A DNA stretch of 64,000 bases from Amedibacillus dolichus DSM 3991 (GTDB taxonomy: Bacteria; Bacillota_I; Bacilli_A; Erysipelotrichales; Erysipelotrichaceae): positions 1-64,000 of the forward strand of contig NZ_DS483473.1 of the NCBI RefSeq assembly GCF_000154285.1, given 5' to 3'. The notes below the pieces were generated by a model. That model saw only the letters and a list, made by a program, of their open reading frames with translations. It searched no databases and was not told the DNA's origin. This document shows, piece after piece, positions 53,590-64,000 of this stretch (positions are counted from its first letter, which is position 1; the number at the start of each line of letters is the position of its first letter). A program made the translations under genes and the position numbers.

Positions 53590-54915
53590 TTATCTTTTTT
53601 GCAACAGAACAATGGACTCAACATGAAAGCTGAACGGAAACATATCCACTGGCTGTACAACCTGCGCAGCATATCCTTTCTCATCAAGCTTTTTAATATC
53701 ACGAGCAAGCGTTGCCGGATCGCAAGAAACATAAACGATTCGCTTTGGCTGCATCTTTACAATACTATCTAATGTCAGATCATCACAGCCTTTACGCGGC
53801 GGATCAACCACTACAACGTCCGGCTTCTTCCCCTGCTTTTCCAATTTCTTCGCATAGCTTGCTGCATCACTACACACAAAATCAATATTATCAATCTGAT
53901 TAAGCTTCGCATTTATTTTCGCATCACGAATAGCAGCATCTACAATCTCTACGCCGATTACATGCTTCGCCTTTTGCGCTAAAAACATCGAAATCGTCCC
54001 TACTCCGCAATATAAATCAATTACTTCTTCTTTCCCACTTAGTTGTGCAAATTCAAGAGCCTTACCATATAACCTCTCCGTCTGCACAGGATTCACTTGA
54101 TAAAAAGAGCGAGAAGAAATATGAAAATTCAAATCGTGGATAGCATCTGTAATATAGCTATTACCATATAAGACATGTTCCTCCTTCCCCAAAATGACAT
54201 TATCCTCCCGTGTATTTACATTGATAATGACACTCTTGATATAAGGTAGATTCTCCACCAACTCCTTACACATTTCCTCCTTATGCGAAAGCTTACTTGA
54301 ACGTACGATCCACACTACCATAACTTCACCACTGGCAAAGGCATCTTTAATTAAAAGATGACGAAACAAGTCCGCATTCTGATATTTGTTTAACAGCTTT
54401 TTCATACATACCAATACCTCATTGATTCGCTTACTTTGAATCATGCAGCTGTTCATATCAATAATAGTATTGCTGTTAATACGATAAAACCCTGTAACTA
54501 CCTGCTTATTTGTTATTCCTACCGGTATCTGTCCCTTATTACGATAAAAGGTAGGATTTTCCATTCCTATGACATCTAACACCTCAACATCAATTTGCGC
54601 AATACGCTTCATGACATCTATGACCTTTTGTTTCTTAAAGCGCAGCTGTTCCGCGTAAGATACATGCTGAAGCTGGCAACCACCACATTGCTTAGCAACC
54701 GGACAGAAAGGCTCCACACGTGCCTCGCTTTTTTTCATCAGTCGCCACAACTTGCCAAAACCAAAGCCTTTGCGTACCTGCGTAACAATAATTTCGCCTT
54801 CTTCATGCTCGCACATTCCCTTTACAAACAAAGGAAATCCATCAATTTTTACAACCCCATGTCCATCATGTGTATATCCACTGCATACACCAATCACTCG
54901 ATCATTTTTCTTCAT
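53590..54915 (-). CDS. rlmD: 23S rRNA (uracil-5-)-methyltransferase RlmD/RlmCD type
   Basis: A 441-residue SAM-dependent methyltransferase. It has an N-terminal TRAM domain (K-K-N-D-R-V-I-G-V), a Cys cluster for an iron-sulfur group (C-P-V-A-K-Q-C-G-G-C-Q-L-Q-H), motif I D-L-Y-C-G-V-G-T-I near residue 300, V-V-V-D-P-P-R-K-G-C near 365 and the catalytic V-S-C-D-P-A-T-L-A-R-D near 395. It methylates uridines of 23S rRNA (U1939 and/or U747 in related bacteria; which is not decidable here). The start at 54,915 (M-K-K-N-D-R) is preferred because the upstream 14 residues overlap the stop of the neighbouring gene. Confidence 0.9.
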   Translation of the reverse strand: MKKNDRVIGVCSGYTHDGHGVVKIDGFPLFVKGMCEHEEGEIIVTQVRKGFGFGKLWRLMKKSEARVEPFCPVAKQCGGCQLQHVSYAEQLRFKKQKVIDVMKRIAQIDVEVLDVIGMENPTFYRNKGQIPVGITNKQVVTGFYRINSNTIIDMNSCMIQSKRINEVLVCMKKLLNKYQNADLFRHLLIKDAFASGEVMVVWIVRSSKLSHKEEMCKELVENLPYIKSVIINVNTREDNVILGKEEHVLYGNSYITDAIHDLNFHISSRSFYQVNPVQTERLYGKALEFAQLSGKEEVIDLYCGVGTISMFLAQKAKHVIGVEIVDAAIRDAKINAKLNQIDNIDFVCSDAASYAKKLEKQGKKPDVVVVDPPRKGCDDLTLDSIVKMQPKRIVYVSCDPATLARDIKKLDEKGYAAQVVQPVDMFPFSFHVESIVLLQKR

Positions 54916-54937
54916 AAATACCTCATTAAAAAAGGGC

Positions 54938-55579
54938 TTACTGCCCTTTCTGTGCATCTGCTTGTGCTTCCTTTTGACCTTCTAGCAGCTCATTTGCAAC
55001 TTCTTCATTTTTTGGCGTTGTAGGAACTGAAACATTTGGCTCCGTAGCACCTGATGTCTTGGTTTTTACCATATAAATCTGTTGTTCAGCCGGTTTAGCT
55101 TCGTCCGGAATATAATTGAACACGTGTACCTCTAAATCATACATTTTGTCCGATTCTTTATTGTTTGAAAAATATGTTTCAACCGGAAGAATTGCAACGG
55201 TTTTTTCATACGCCTGTTCCATAAGCTGATTGATCGTATCCGAACTAGCATCATCAGCAGCATCAATCGTAATACGTAAGGTCGCGCTAATCAAATTAAC
55301 CTCTACCTTATCTGTACCATCAAACACAACTGCTTTTTTCACATCTTCTAACTGCTGCTCGGTAATCGCCGGATTTAAAGAATCATCAAAACGGCTTCCT
55401 ACGGTTGGCTTTCCACTGTTTTCCTTGGCACTGATATAAATATAGCCTAGAAAAAGCAAAGGTACCAAAATCACAATAACCGCAACGGTATAAAGAATCT
55501 TGCTCGTTTTATTTAAATTCGCCCAACGTCCCTTACCGCCGGTTGTCTTTTTTTGACTGTTTTTTTTCTTTTCTGCCAT
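54938..55579 (-). CDS. Hypothetical single-pass membrane protein
   Basis: A 213-residue protein: basic N-terminus (M-A-E-K-K-K-N-S-Q-K-K), transmembrane helix (I-L-Y-T-V-A-V-I-V-I-L-V-P-L-L-F-L-G), then an extracytoplasmic domain rich in Asp/Ala with beta-like stretches (V-N-L-I-S-A-T-L-R-I-T-I-D) and a Gln/Ala-rich tail. The start at 55,579 is taken because the upstream part is not conserved in character. It lies between gatB and rlmD. I do not recognise a family; the domain resembles small accessory envelope proteins. Confidence 0.6.
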   Translation of the reverse strand: MAEKKKNSQKKTTGGKGRWANLNKTSKILYTVAVIVILVPLLFLGYIYISAKENSGKPTVGSRFDDSLNPAITEQQLEDVKKAVVFDGTDKVEVNLISATLRITIDAADDASSDTINQLMEQAYEKTVAILPVETYFSNNKESDKMYDLEVHVFNYIPDEAKPAEQQIYMVKTKTSGATEPNVSVPTTPKNEEVANELLEGQKEAQADAQKGQ

Positions 55580-55668
55580 GTTTTCACTCCTAATAAAGGC
55601 TTCATACAAAATTAGTATAGCATAGAAAGCGCATTAACGCAAAATGCCACTTTCTTACAATTTATATA

Positions 55669-57093
55669 CTATCGTTTCGCCAACTCTTCTTGAATCAGCT
55701 TATTAGTCATTGCCGGATTGGCTTGTCCCTTACTAGCCTTCATAACTTGTCCTACAAGGAAACCAATGGCACGATCCTTACCATTTTTAAAATCCTCAAT
55801 AGACTGTGGATTATTATCAAGGACCGTAGTAATGATTTCCAATAACGCAGAGGTATCGCTCATTTGCTTCATACCCTTTTCTTCAACCACCTGCTTTGGA
55901 TCCTTGCCTAGCATAATTTCTTCAAAAACCACCTTAGCCTGTTTACCGGAAATTTCACCCTTATCAACCATGTTGATCATATCCGCAAGATGCTGAGGCT
56001 TACAAGGATTATCCTTCACCTTGATATTGGCTTTGTTCAAGGCTGCCACAACCTCAACAATCACCCAGTTTGCTGCCTTTTTGTAATTTTCAGTATATTT
56101 AACAACCTCATCAAAGAAATTGGATAGCTCGCGATTTGCTACCAAGACATCGGCATCGTAATCATTTAAACCATAACTGCTTTGATAACGTGCTTTTCGC
56201 TCATCAGGCAATTCTTCCATATTTTCTTGAATTTCACGAATCCAAGCATCGTCCAAACGAATTGGTGTGATATTAGGATCAGGGAAAAACTTATAATCAA
56301 CATTCCCTTCCTTTTTGCGCATCAATATAGTCGATTTTGTTGTTTCATCATAACGACGTGTTGCTTGAATGACACGTTCTCCACTCTCCACAATTTCAAT
56401 TTGACGTGCTACTTCCGCATCAATAGCTTTTTGCACATTGGAAATTGAATTTAAGTTCTTGACCTCCGTTTTAGTTCCAAAGGTATCACTGCCCATCGGA
56501 CGTATAGAAACATTGACATCACAACGCATGCTTCCTTCTTCCATTTTTACATCACTGACGCCTAGGTAATATAAAATACTTCTCAATTTTTCAACATACG
56601 CCGCTGCTTCGGCACCGCTTCGAATATCGGGTTCACTGACAATTTCAATTAGTGGTGTTCCGGCACGGTTAAAATCAATCAATGTTCCGGCATCGGAGTG
56701 AAATTGCTTTGCTGTATCCTCCTCCATGTGCATGCGGTTGATACGAATATCTTTTTTTCCTTGTTCAGTATCAATAGTAATCATACCACCACGTCCTATC
56801 GGGTGGAATTGCTGAGTGATCTGATAGCCTTTAGGCAAATCCGAATAATAATAATTTTTACGATCGAATTTTACTAACGGATCGATTTCACATTTTAAAG
56901 CAGTAGCAGCTAAAATCGCCAAACGTACCGCTTCCTTATTCACACATGGTAAAGTTCCCGGGTGTCCTAAATCAATCTCATTTACACATGTATTAGCAAC
57001 TTCTCCAAAAGATGTCGGTGCACCGGAGAACATTTTTGTTTTGGTTTTTAACTCACAATGGATCTCTATACCGATAATTGTTTCGTATTTCAT
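55669..57093 (-). CDS. gatB: Aspartyl/glutamyl-tRNA amidotransferase subunit B
   Basis: 474 residues. GatB of the GatCAB complex converts misacylated Glu-tRNA(Gln) (and Asp-tRNA(Asn)) to the correct amide using ammonia from GatA. The start M-K-Y-E-T-I-I-G-I-E-I-H-C-E-L is canonical, followed by L-P-K-G-Y-Q-I-T-Q and the C-terminal YqeY-like domain. It overlaps gatA by four bases, so the two are translationally coupled. Third gene of gatC-gatA-gatB. Confidence 0.96.
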   Translation of the reverse strand: MKYETIIGIEIHCELKTKTKMFSGAPTSFGEVANTCVNEIDLGHPGTLPCVNKEAVRLAILAATALKCEIDPLVKFDRKNYYYSDLPKGYQITQQFHPIGRGGMITIDTEQGKKDIRINRMHMEEDTAKQFHSDAGTLIDFNRAGTPLIEIVSEPDIRSGAEAAAYVEKLRSILYYLGVSDVKMEEGSMRCDVNVSIRPMGSDTFGTKTEVKNLNSISNVQKAIDAEVARQIEIVESGERVIQATRRYDETTKSTILMRKKEGNVDYKFFPDPNITPIRLDDAWIREIQENMEELPDERKARYQSSYGLNDYDADVLVANRELSNFFDEVVKYTENYKKAANWVIVEVVAALNKANIKVKDNPCKPQHLADMINMVDKGEISGKQAKVVFEEIMLGKDPKQVVEEKGMKQMSDTSALLEIITTVLDNNPQSIEDFKNGKDRAIGFLVGQVMKASKGQANPAMTNKLIQEELAKR

Positions 57094-58508
57094 GCTGCTA
57101 CCTCCACATCATTGCCCTCTAGCCCACATATTTCTTCGATTGCAAGGGCAATATTAAACATTGTTTGTTCGTCAAAGGCTTTGGTGGTCAAATTAACACC
57201 GATTGGCATTCCTTCCACAAAGCCGCTTGGCACACTAATGCTAGGATAACCACTGAAGTTTCCAAGCACCATATAGTTTTCGGCTACGATTGATGATGTA
57301 TGCAAAGAAGCATCATGACTTGCCTCACTCAGCGGCGCAATATCTCCACTGGCACTTGCCAATACAGCATCGTATCGTTCTAATACCGCAGCTAACTCGT
57401 TTACGATCAAACGACGGATCTTCTGTGCCTTACGGAACACCTTTTCTTGATTTTCCGCATACAGGGAATAGCTTCCGATGACAAAACGCTTGCGCACATA
57501 GGAAGAAAAGCCTTTTGTGCGGGAATGAATCATAACGTCCTCTACACTTTCACCATCTTCACGCATACCGAAACGAATACCGTCCAAATTGGAATGATTT
57601 GCCGTTGCCTCGGCATTCGCAATGATATAATATACCGGCAATAATGCTTCCATAAGCTGATCATTCATGCGTACAGTATCTACAATGGCTCCACGCTCTT
57701 CTAGCTTTTTCACCAGCTGATCCATGTTCTCTTTTATTTCCGGACGTACCTCTTCCTGAACATTTTCCAATAATGCAATTCGTTTTCCATGCAAATCACT
57801 TGTTACATTGGCATGATATGCTTCTACCTCACGTAATGAGCTAGTCATATCACGATCATCACGTCCTGCCAATACCTCCAATGCTACACAAGCATCTTTT
57901 ACAGAGGTCGTAAAATAACCAACATGATCGAGACTGGAAGCATAAGGGATAATTCCATAACGGGAAATTCTTCCATAGGTTGGTTTTACACCGACGACAC
58001 CATTAAAGGCTGCCGGTTTACGAATACTATCACCGGTATCAGTACCAATCGCAAAGCTTACTGCTCCACTAGCCACAGCCGCAGCACTGCCACCGCTGCT
58101 TCCACCAGATATACGTGCAGGATTCCATGGATTATGCACGCTTCCTGTATAAGCGTTTTTATTAGTTCCACCCATACCAAGCTCGTCCATACTTGTTTTC
58201 GCAATCACAACCGCTCCGGCTTGCTTTAGCTTATCAACGATATGTGCATCATATACCGGAATATAGTTATCCAAAATACGAGAAGATGCCGTTGTACGTA
58301 TTCCCTTCGTATTGACGTTATCCTTTAATACAATTGGTAAGCCATACATTGGCGCATGCTCATCAATCTTTTTCAGCTCCTCTAACTGTTCACTTGGATC
58401 TACAAAAGTTACTACCGCATTGATATCTTTATTAACCTCTTGTAGCTTTTCATAAGCCGCTTTGACGCGTGCTTCTACTTCACCTGCTCTTGCTTTTTTA
58501 AAATCCAT
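57090..58508 (-). CDS. gatA: Aspartyl/glutamyl-tRNA amidotransferase subunit A
   Basis: 472 residues, an amidase-signature protein that releases ammonia from glutamine. The catalytic Lys is in I-V-L-K-D-N-V-N near 60; the Ser-rich loop I-S-G-G-S-S-G-G-S-A-A-A near 135 contains cis-Ser and nucleophile Ser. C-terminal M-F-N-I-A-L-A-I-E is typical. One base separates it from gatC and it overlaps gatB. Confidence 0.96.
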   Translation of the reverse strand: MDFKKARAGEVEARVKAAYEKLQEVNKDINAVVTFVDPSEQLEELKKIDEHAPMYGLPIVLKDNVNTKGIRTTASSRILDNYIPVYDAHIVDKLKQAGAVVIAKTSMDELGMGGTNKNAYTGSVHNPWNPARISGGSSGGSAAAVASGAVSFAIGTDTGDSIRKPAAFNGVVGVKPTYGRISRYGIIPYASSLDHVGYFTTSVKDACVALEVLAGRDDRDMTSSLREVEAYHANVTSDLHGKRIALLENVQEEVRPEIKENMDQLVKKLEERGAIVDTVRMNDQLMEALLPVYYIIANAEATANHSNLDGIRFGMREDGESVEDVMIHSRTKGFSSYVRKRFVIGSYSLYAENQEKVFRKAQKIRRLIVNELAAVLERYDAVLASASGDIAPLSEASHDASLHTSSIVAENYMVLGNFSGYPSISVPSGFVEGMPIGVNLTTKAFDEQTMFNIALAIEEICGLEGNDVEVAA

Positions 58509-58509
58509 T

Positions 58510-58803
58510 TTACTTCACCACCTTTGGCACGTGTATATGCCCTGCTTTCACACTTTTCGCATTACATAATGCTTCCTCTTGAGAAATGACACAATTTACT
58601 TCATCTTCACGTAAATAATGTGTTTCCGTTTCAAACGGATACACCATTTCCTCAACATGCTCAGTATCAATCGCATCTAAAGCTTTTATCTGCTTTAATA
58701 GATCTTGAAATTCATACTGCAATTCACCGGCTTCCTCATCGCTGATATCGAACATGATATCACGTGCCAGTCTTTTAAAATAATCCTTACTGTACGCTTC
58801 CAT
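58510..58803 (-). CDS. gatC: Aspartyl/glutamyl-tRNA amidotransferase subunit C
   Basis: 97 residues, the small subunit that wraps around GatA. It has L-A-R-D-I-M-F-D-I-S-D-E-E near the start and the C-terminal R-E-D-E-V. A hairpin GCATAGC-9-GCTATGC lies directly before its ribosome binding site (58,814-58,836) and may affect expression; it has no T-run. The camS gene ends 74 bases upstream. Confidence 0.93.
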   Translation of the reverse strand: MEAYSKDYFKRLARDIMFDISDEEAGELQYEFQDLLKQIKALDAIDTEHVEEMVYPFETETHYLREDEVNCVISQEEALCNAKSVKAGHIHVPKVVK

Positions 58804-58877
58804 TTCTTCCTTTGCATAGCTTGTACTTTGCTATGCCGCTCCTTTCTATTTATCTATTTCCTTTTTATTACGTATGA

Positions 58878-61983
<3,106 letters not shown>

Positions 61984-64000
61984 CTATTTCTTATGCAGTG
62001 ATGCATGGGTTGCTAAAATCTTACGAATCCCATATTTTTTATCAAAAGCAATCACTGCAAGCTCACCCTCTAGTTTGATAACGATTCCCTCACCAAATAC
62101 ATCATGAACAACCAAATCTCCCTTACGTATTTTTCCTTTTTTCTTTGATGTATGCTCGATTGCTTCATCAGTTGTATTGCCAAGTGATGAAAAACCACTT
62201 CCCTGATAAGTATCCACATCGCTTGCAAAGCTGTTGCGAGGCTTTGCTCCTACCTCCTGTAAGCAGTCCTGTGGAATTTCTTTTACGAAACGTGAGGTTG
62301 TTTTCAGCTTGTCCAAAACATAGCTATAACCATAAGAGTCTGATAAAAACAGCTGTTTTTTAGCACGTGTAAAGGCAACATAAGCTAAACGACGTTCCTC
62401 TTCCAAGGCTTGCTGTCCTCCTTCATTGATAGAGCGTTCATTGGGAAAGATTCCATCGCATAGACTATATACGAAAACGCGATCAAATTCCAAGCCCTTT
62501 GCGGCATGAATGGTCATCAGCTGAACAAACTCTCCATTATCCAAATCCTCTTTATCGCTGTATAATGAGATTTCCTGTAAATAATCCAACAAGCTTCCGT
62601 CTGGGTTATTTTCTACATAATTAGCAATATCGCTAATCAATTCCTTTAAGTTTTCTAAACGCTCGATTTCCGCATCGTTTCTCAGCATTTCCATGTAGCC
62701 GCTATCTTCTAAGACCTTGCTTAGCAGCTGATCGATACTGATGGTATCCACACAGCTGCGACAAGCCTCGATAACCTCAACAAATTTCGCAATGCTTTCC
62801 TTTGCCTTTCCCTTTCCAAAGCCTCCCTGCTTTAAGATCTCATACATATTCGTATCCTTAGCTGCGGCTTCCTGTTCAAGTGTTTCTAGGGTCTTGGCAC
62901 CGATTCCACGCTTTGGTAAATTGATGATACGCTTAACTGCCAAATTCTTAAACAGCTCCTTATCATCACCCTCCACCTTTGGAGCCAATAAGCGCAAATA
63001 GCTTAAAGCATCTTTGATCTCCGCACGATCATAGAAACGTACTCCACCGTAAATTCGATAAGGAATATGTTGATCCAACAATGCCTTTTCCAAACCTCTG
63101 GACAAATAATTAGAACGATACAATACCGCAATATCGCGATACTTCACACCGTTATGATGAAGGCTTAGAATTTTTCCCGCTACCCATATCGGCTCATTAT
63201 AATCGTCCATCGCGGTAAAGTGAACGATGCGCTCATCACTTTCATTGCGTGTAAACAATTCTTTTTCAATACGATTGCGATTGTTTTTTATCAATTCGTT
63301 GGAGGCCTGCAAAATCGGCTGTGTACTACGATAATTTTCATTTAAAATAACAGTATGACTATGTGGAAAATCCTTTTCGAAATTCATGATGATATCGACC
63401 TGTGCTCCACGCCATGTATAAATGGTCTGATCAGGATCTCCTACAACACATAAATAGCTATCTTCCTTTACCAACATTTTAATAATCTGATATTGCAGCA
63501 TATCCACATCTTGAAACTCATCAACATGCAGATAGGTAAAACGCCGCTGCCATTTTTTGCGTACCTCCACATGCTCCTTTAAGATATGATATGTAAAAAT
63601 AAGCAAATCATCAAAATCCAACCCAAACATTTCCGCTAATCTTTTTTCGTAGAAAGCATAGACATTCGCCATAATTCTTTCACCTTCATAATTAGCACGT
63701 GCCAAGGCACTGTTTGCATCAATGAAGTTGGTTTTATTATTACTGATATAGGAAAGCACTCGATGATAACTGTAAGTTTTCACATCTACTTGTAGCTGCT
63801 TATAAGCATCACGTAAAATACTGCGTTGATCGTCTGCATCTAAAATCGTAAAATTACGTGGATATCCATGTACCAAAATATCCTCCCTTAGCAAACGCAC
63901 ACAAAAAGAGTGAATGGTGGAAATCATCACTGCCTGTGCAGTATCCCCTAAAAATCCCTCTACTCGCTCCTTCATCTCTCTGGCAGCCTTATTGGTAAAC
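61984..64000 (-). CDS. pcrA: UvrD/PcrA-type ATP-dependent DNA helicase (5' end outside the window)
   Basis: At least 672 residues are visible; the start and Walker A are right of position 64,000, and the visible part begins F-T-N-K-A-A-R-E-M. Later motifs are Q-D-V-D-M-L-Q (II region), V-V-G-D-P-D-Q-T-I-Y-T-W-R-G-A (III), L-N-E-N-Y-R-S-T (IV), T-I-H-A-A-K-G-L-E-F-D-R-V-F (V) and A-Y-V-A-F-T-R-A-K (VI). The C-terminal part ends with a Tudor-like segment (G-D-L-V-V-H-D-V-F-G-E-G-I-V). It works in repair and in clearing protein-DNA obstacles. First known gene of the pcrA-ligA-camS-gatCAB operon. Confidence 0.94.
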   Translation of the reverse strand, partial: FTNKAAREMKERVEGFLGDTAQAVMISTIHSFCVRLLREDILVHGYPRNFTILDADDQRSILRDAYKQLQVDVKTYSYHRVLSYISNNKTNFIDANSALARANYEGERIMANVYAFYEKRLAEMFGLDFDDLLIFTYHILKEHVEVRKKWQRRFTYLHVDEFQDVDMLQYQIIKMLVKEDSYLCVVGDPDQTIYTWRGAQVDIIMNFEKDFPHSHTVILNENYRSTQPILQASNELIKNNRNRIEKELFTRNESDERIVHFTAMDDYNEPIWVAGKILSLHHNGVKYRDIAVLYRSNYLSRGLEKALLDQHIPYRIYGGVRFYDRAEIKDALSYLRLLAPKVEGDDKELFKNLAVKRIINLPKRGIGAKTLETLEQEAAAKDTNMYEILKQGGFGKGKAKESIAKFVEVIEACRSCVDTISIDQLLSKVLEDSGYMEMLRNDAEIERLENLKELISDIANYVENNPDGSLLDYLQEISLYSDKEDLDNGEFVQLMTIHAAKGLEFDRVFVYSLCDGIFPNERSINEGGQQALEEERRLAYVAFTRAKKQLFLSDSYGYSYVLDKLKTTSRFVKEIPQDCLQEVGAKPRNSFASDVDTYQGSGFSSLGNTTDEAIEHTSKKKGKIRKGDLVVHDVFGEGIVIKLEGELAVIAFDKKYGIRKILATHASLHKK

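Overview
The window joins a low-GC Bacillota chromosome (about 49,800-64,000) to a higher-GC integrative and conjugative element (ICE, 1 to about 49,790) that is itself invaded by two mobilizable elements. The chromosomal block pcrA-ligA-camS-gatC-gatA-gatB-(membrane protein)-rlmD, then a defence-like pair, then rplM-rpsI, all on the minus strand, is typical of Bacilli/Erysipelotrichia-like Firmicutes. An Erysipelotrichales gut commensal is my best guess, but nothing here fixes the genus.

The ICE is of the Tn1549/CTn type. It lies against the 3' end of rpsI and reads, right to left: parA, parB, a small protein, a DnaD/RepA-like HTH protein, a small protein, pcfB, virD4 coupling protein, maff2 pilin-like gene, virB6, prgI, virB4, a small protein, a CHAP peptidoglycan hydrolase, DUF4315, DUF4366, a small Cys-rich protein, topB, a small protein, a CHC2-ArdC-YodL fusion, TTRAP, and a giant ArdC/methyltransferase/SNF2 helicase that runs off the left edge. 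The ICE relaxase and integrase are not in the window and should lie to the left.

Mobilizable element 1 (377-11,380, about 11.0 kb) splits the SNF2 helicase gene at a GA dinucleotide. It carries a large serine recombinase, a PC4-like protein, an orphan ParB, a MobV relaxase with a recognisable MobV oriT, a RepA-like ATPase, three sigma-factor-like genes (one broken), a KTR zinc-ribbon protein, tet(O) with its complete attenuation leader, and a TnpV protein. Element 2 (about 32,409-43,244, 10.8 kb) splits maff2. It carries another large serine recombinase, TnpW, a VirE primase/helicase, CHC2, a MobQ relaxase with a MobQ-like oriT, DUF3847, a winged-helix replication protein, two regulators, TnpV, and four small cargo genes for lipoprotein-, membrane- or Cys-rich proteins. 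Both insertions hit conserved transfer genes of the ICE, and virB4 also has a one-base frameshift, so the ICE as sequenced is probably not self-transmissible.

The most unusual observations are: a tnpV gene with its own ribosome binding site overprinted, out of frame, inside the linker of the giant helicase; the nested elements with reconstructable target sites; two oriT candidates; two repeat clusters that look like origins; and a chromosomal two-gene operon of a dGTPase and a SIR2-like protein next to rplM-rpsI, in which the dGTPase has an in-frame amber codon 51 codons before its natural end.
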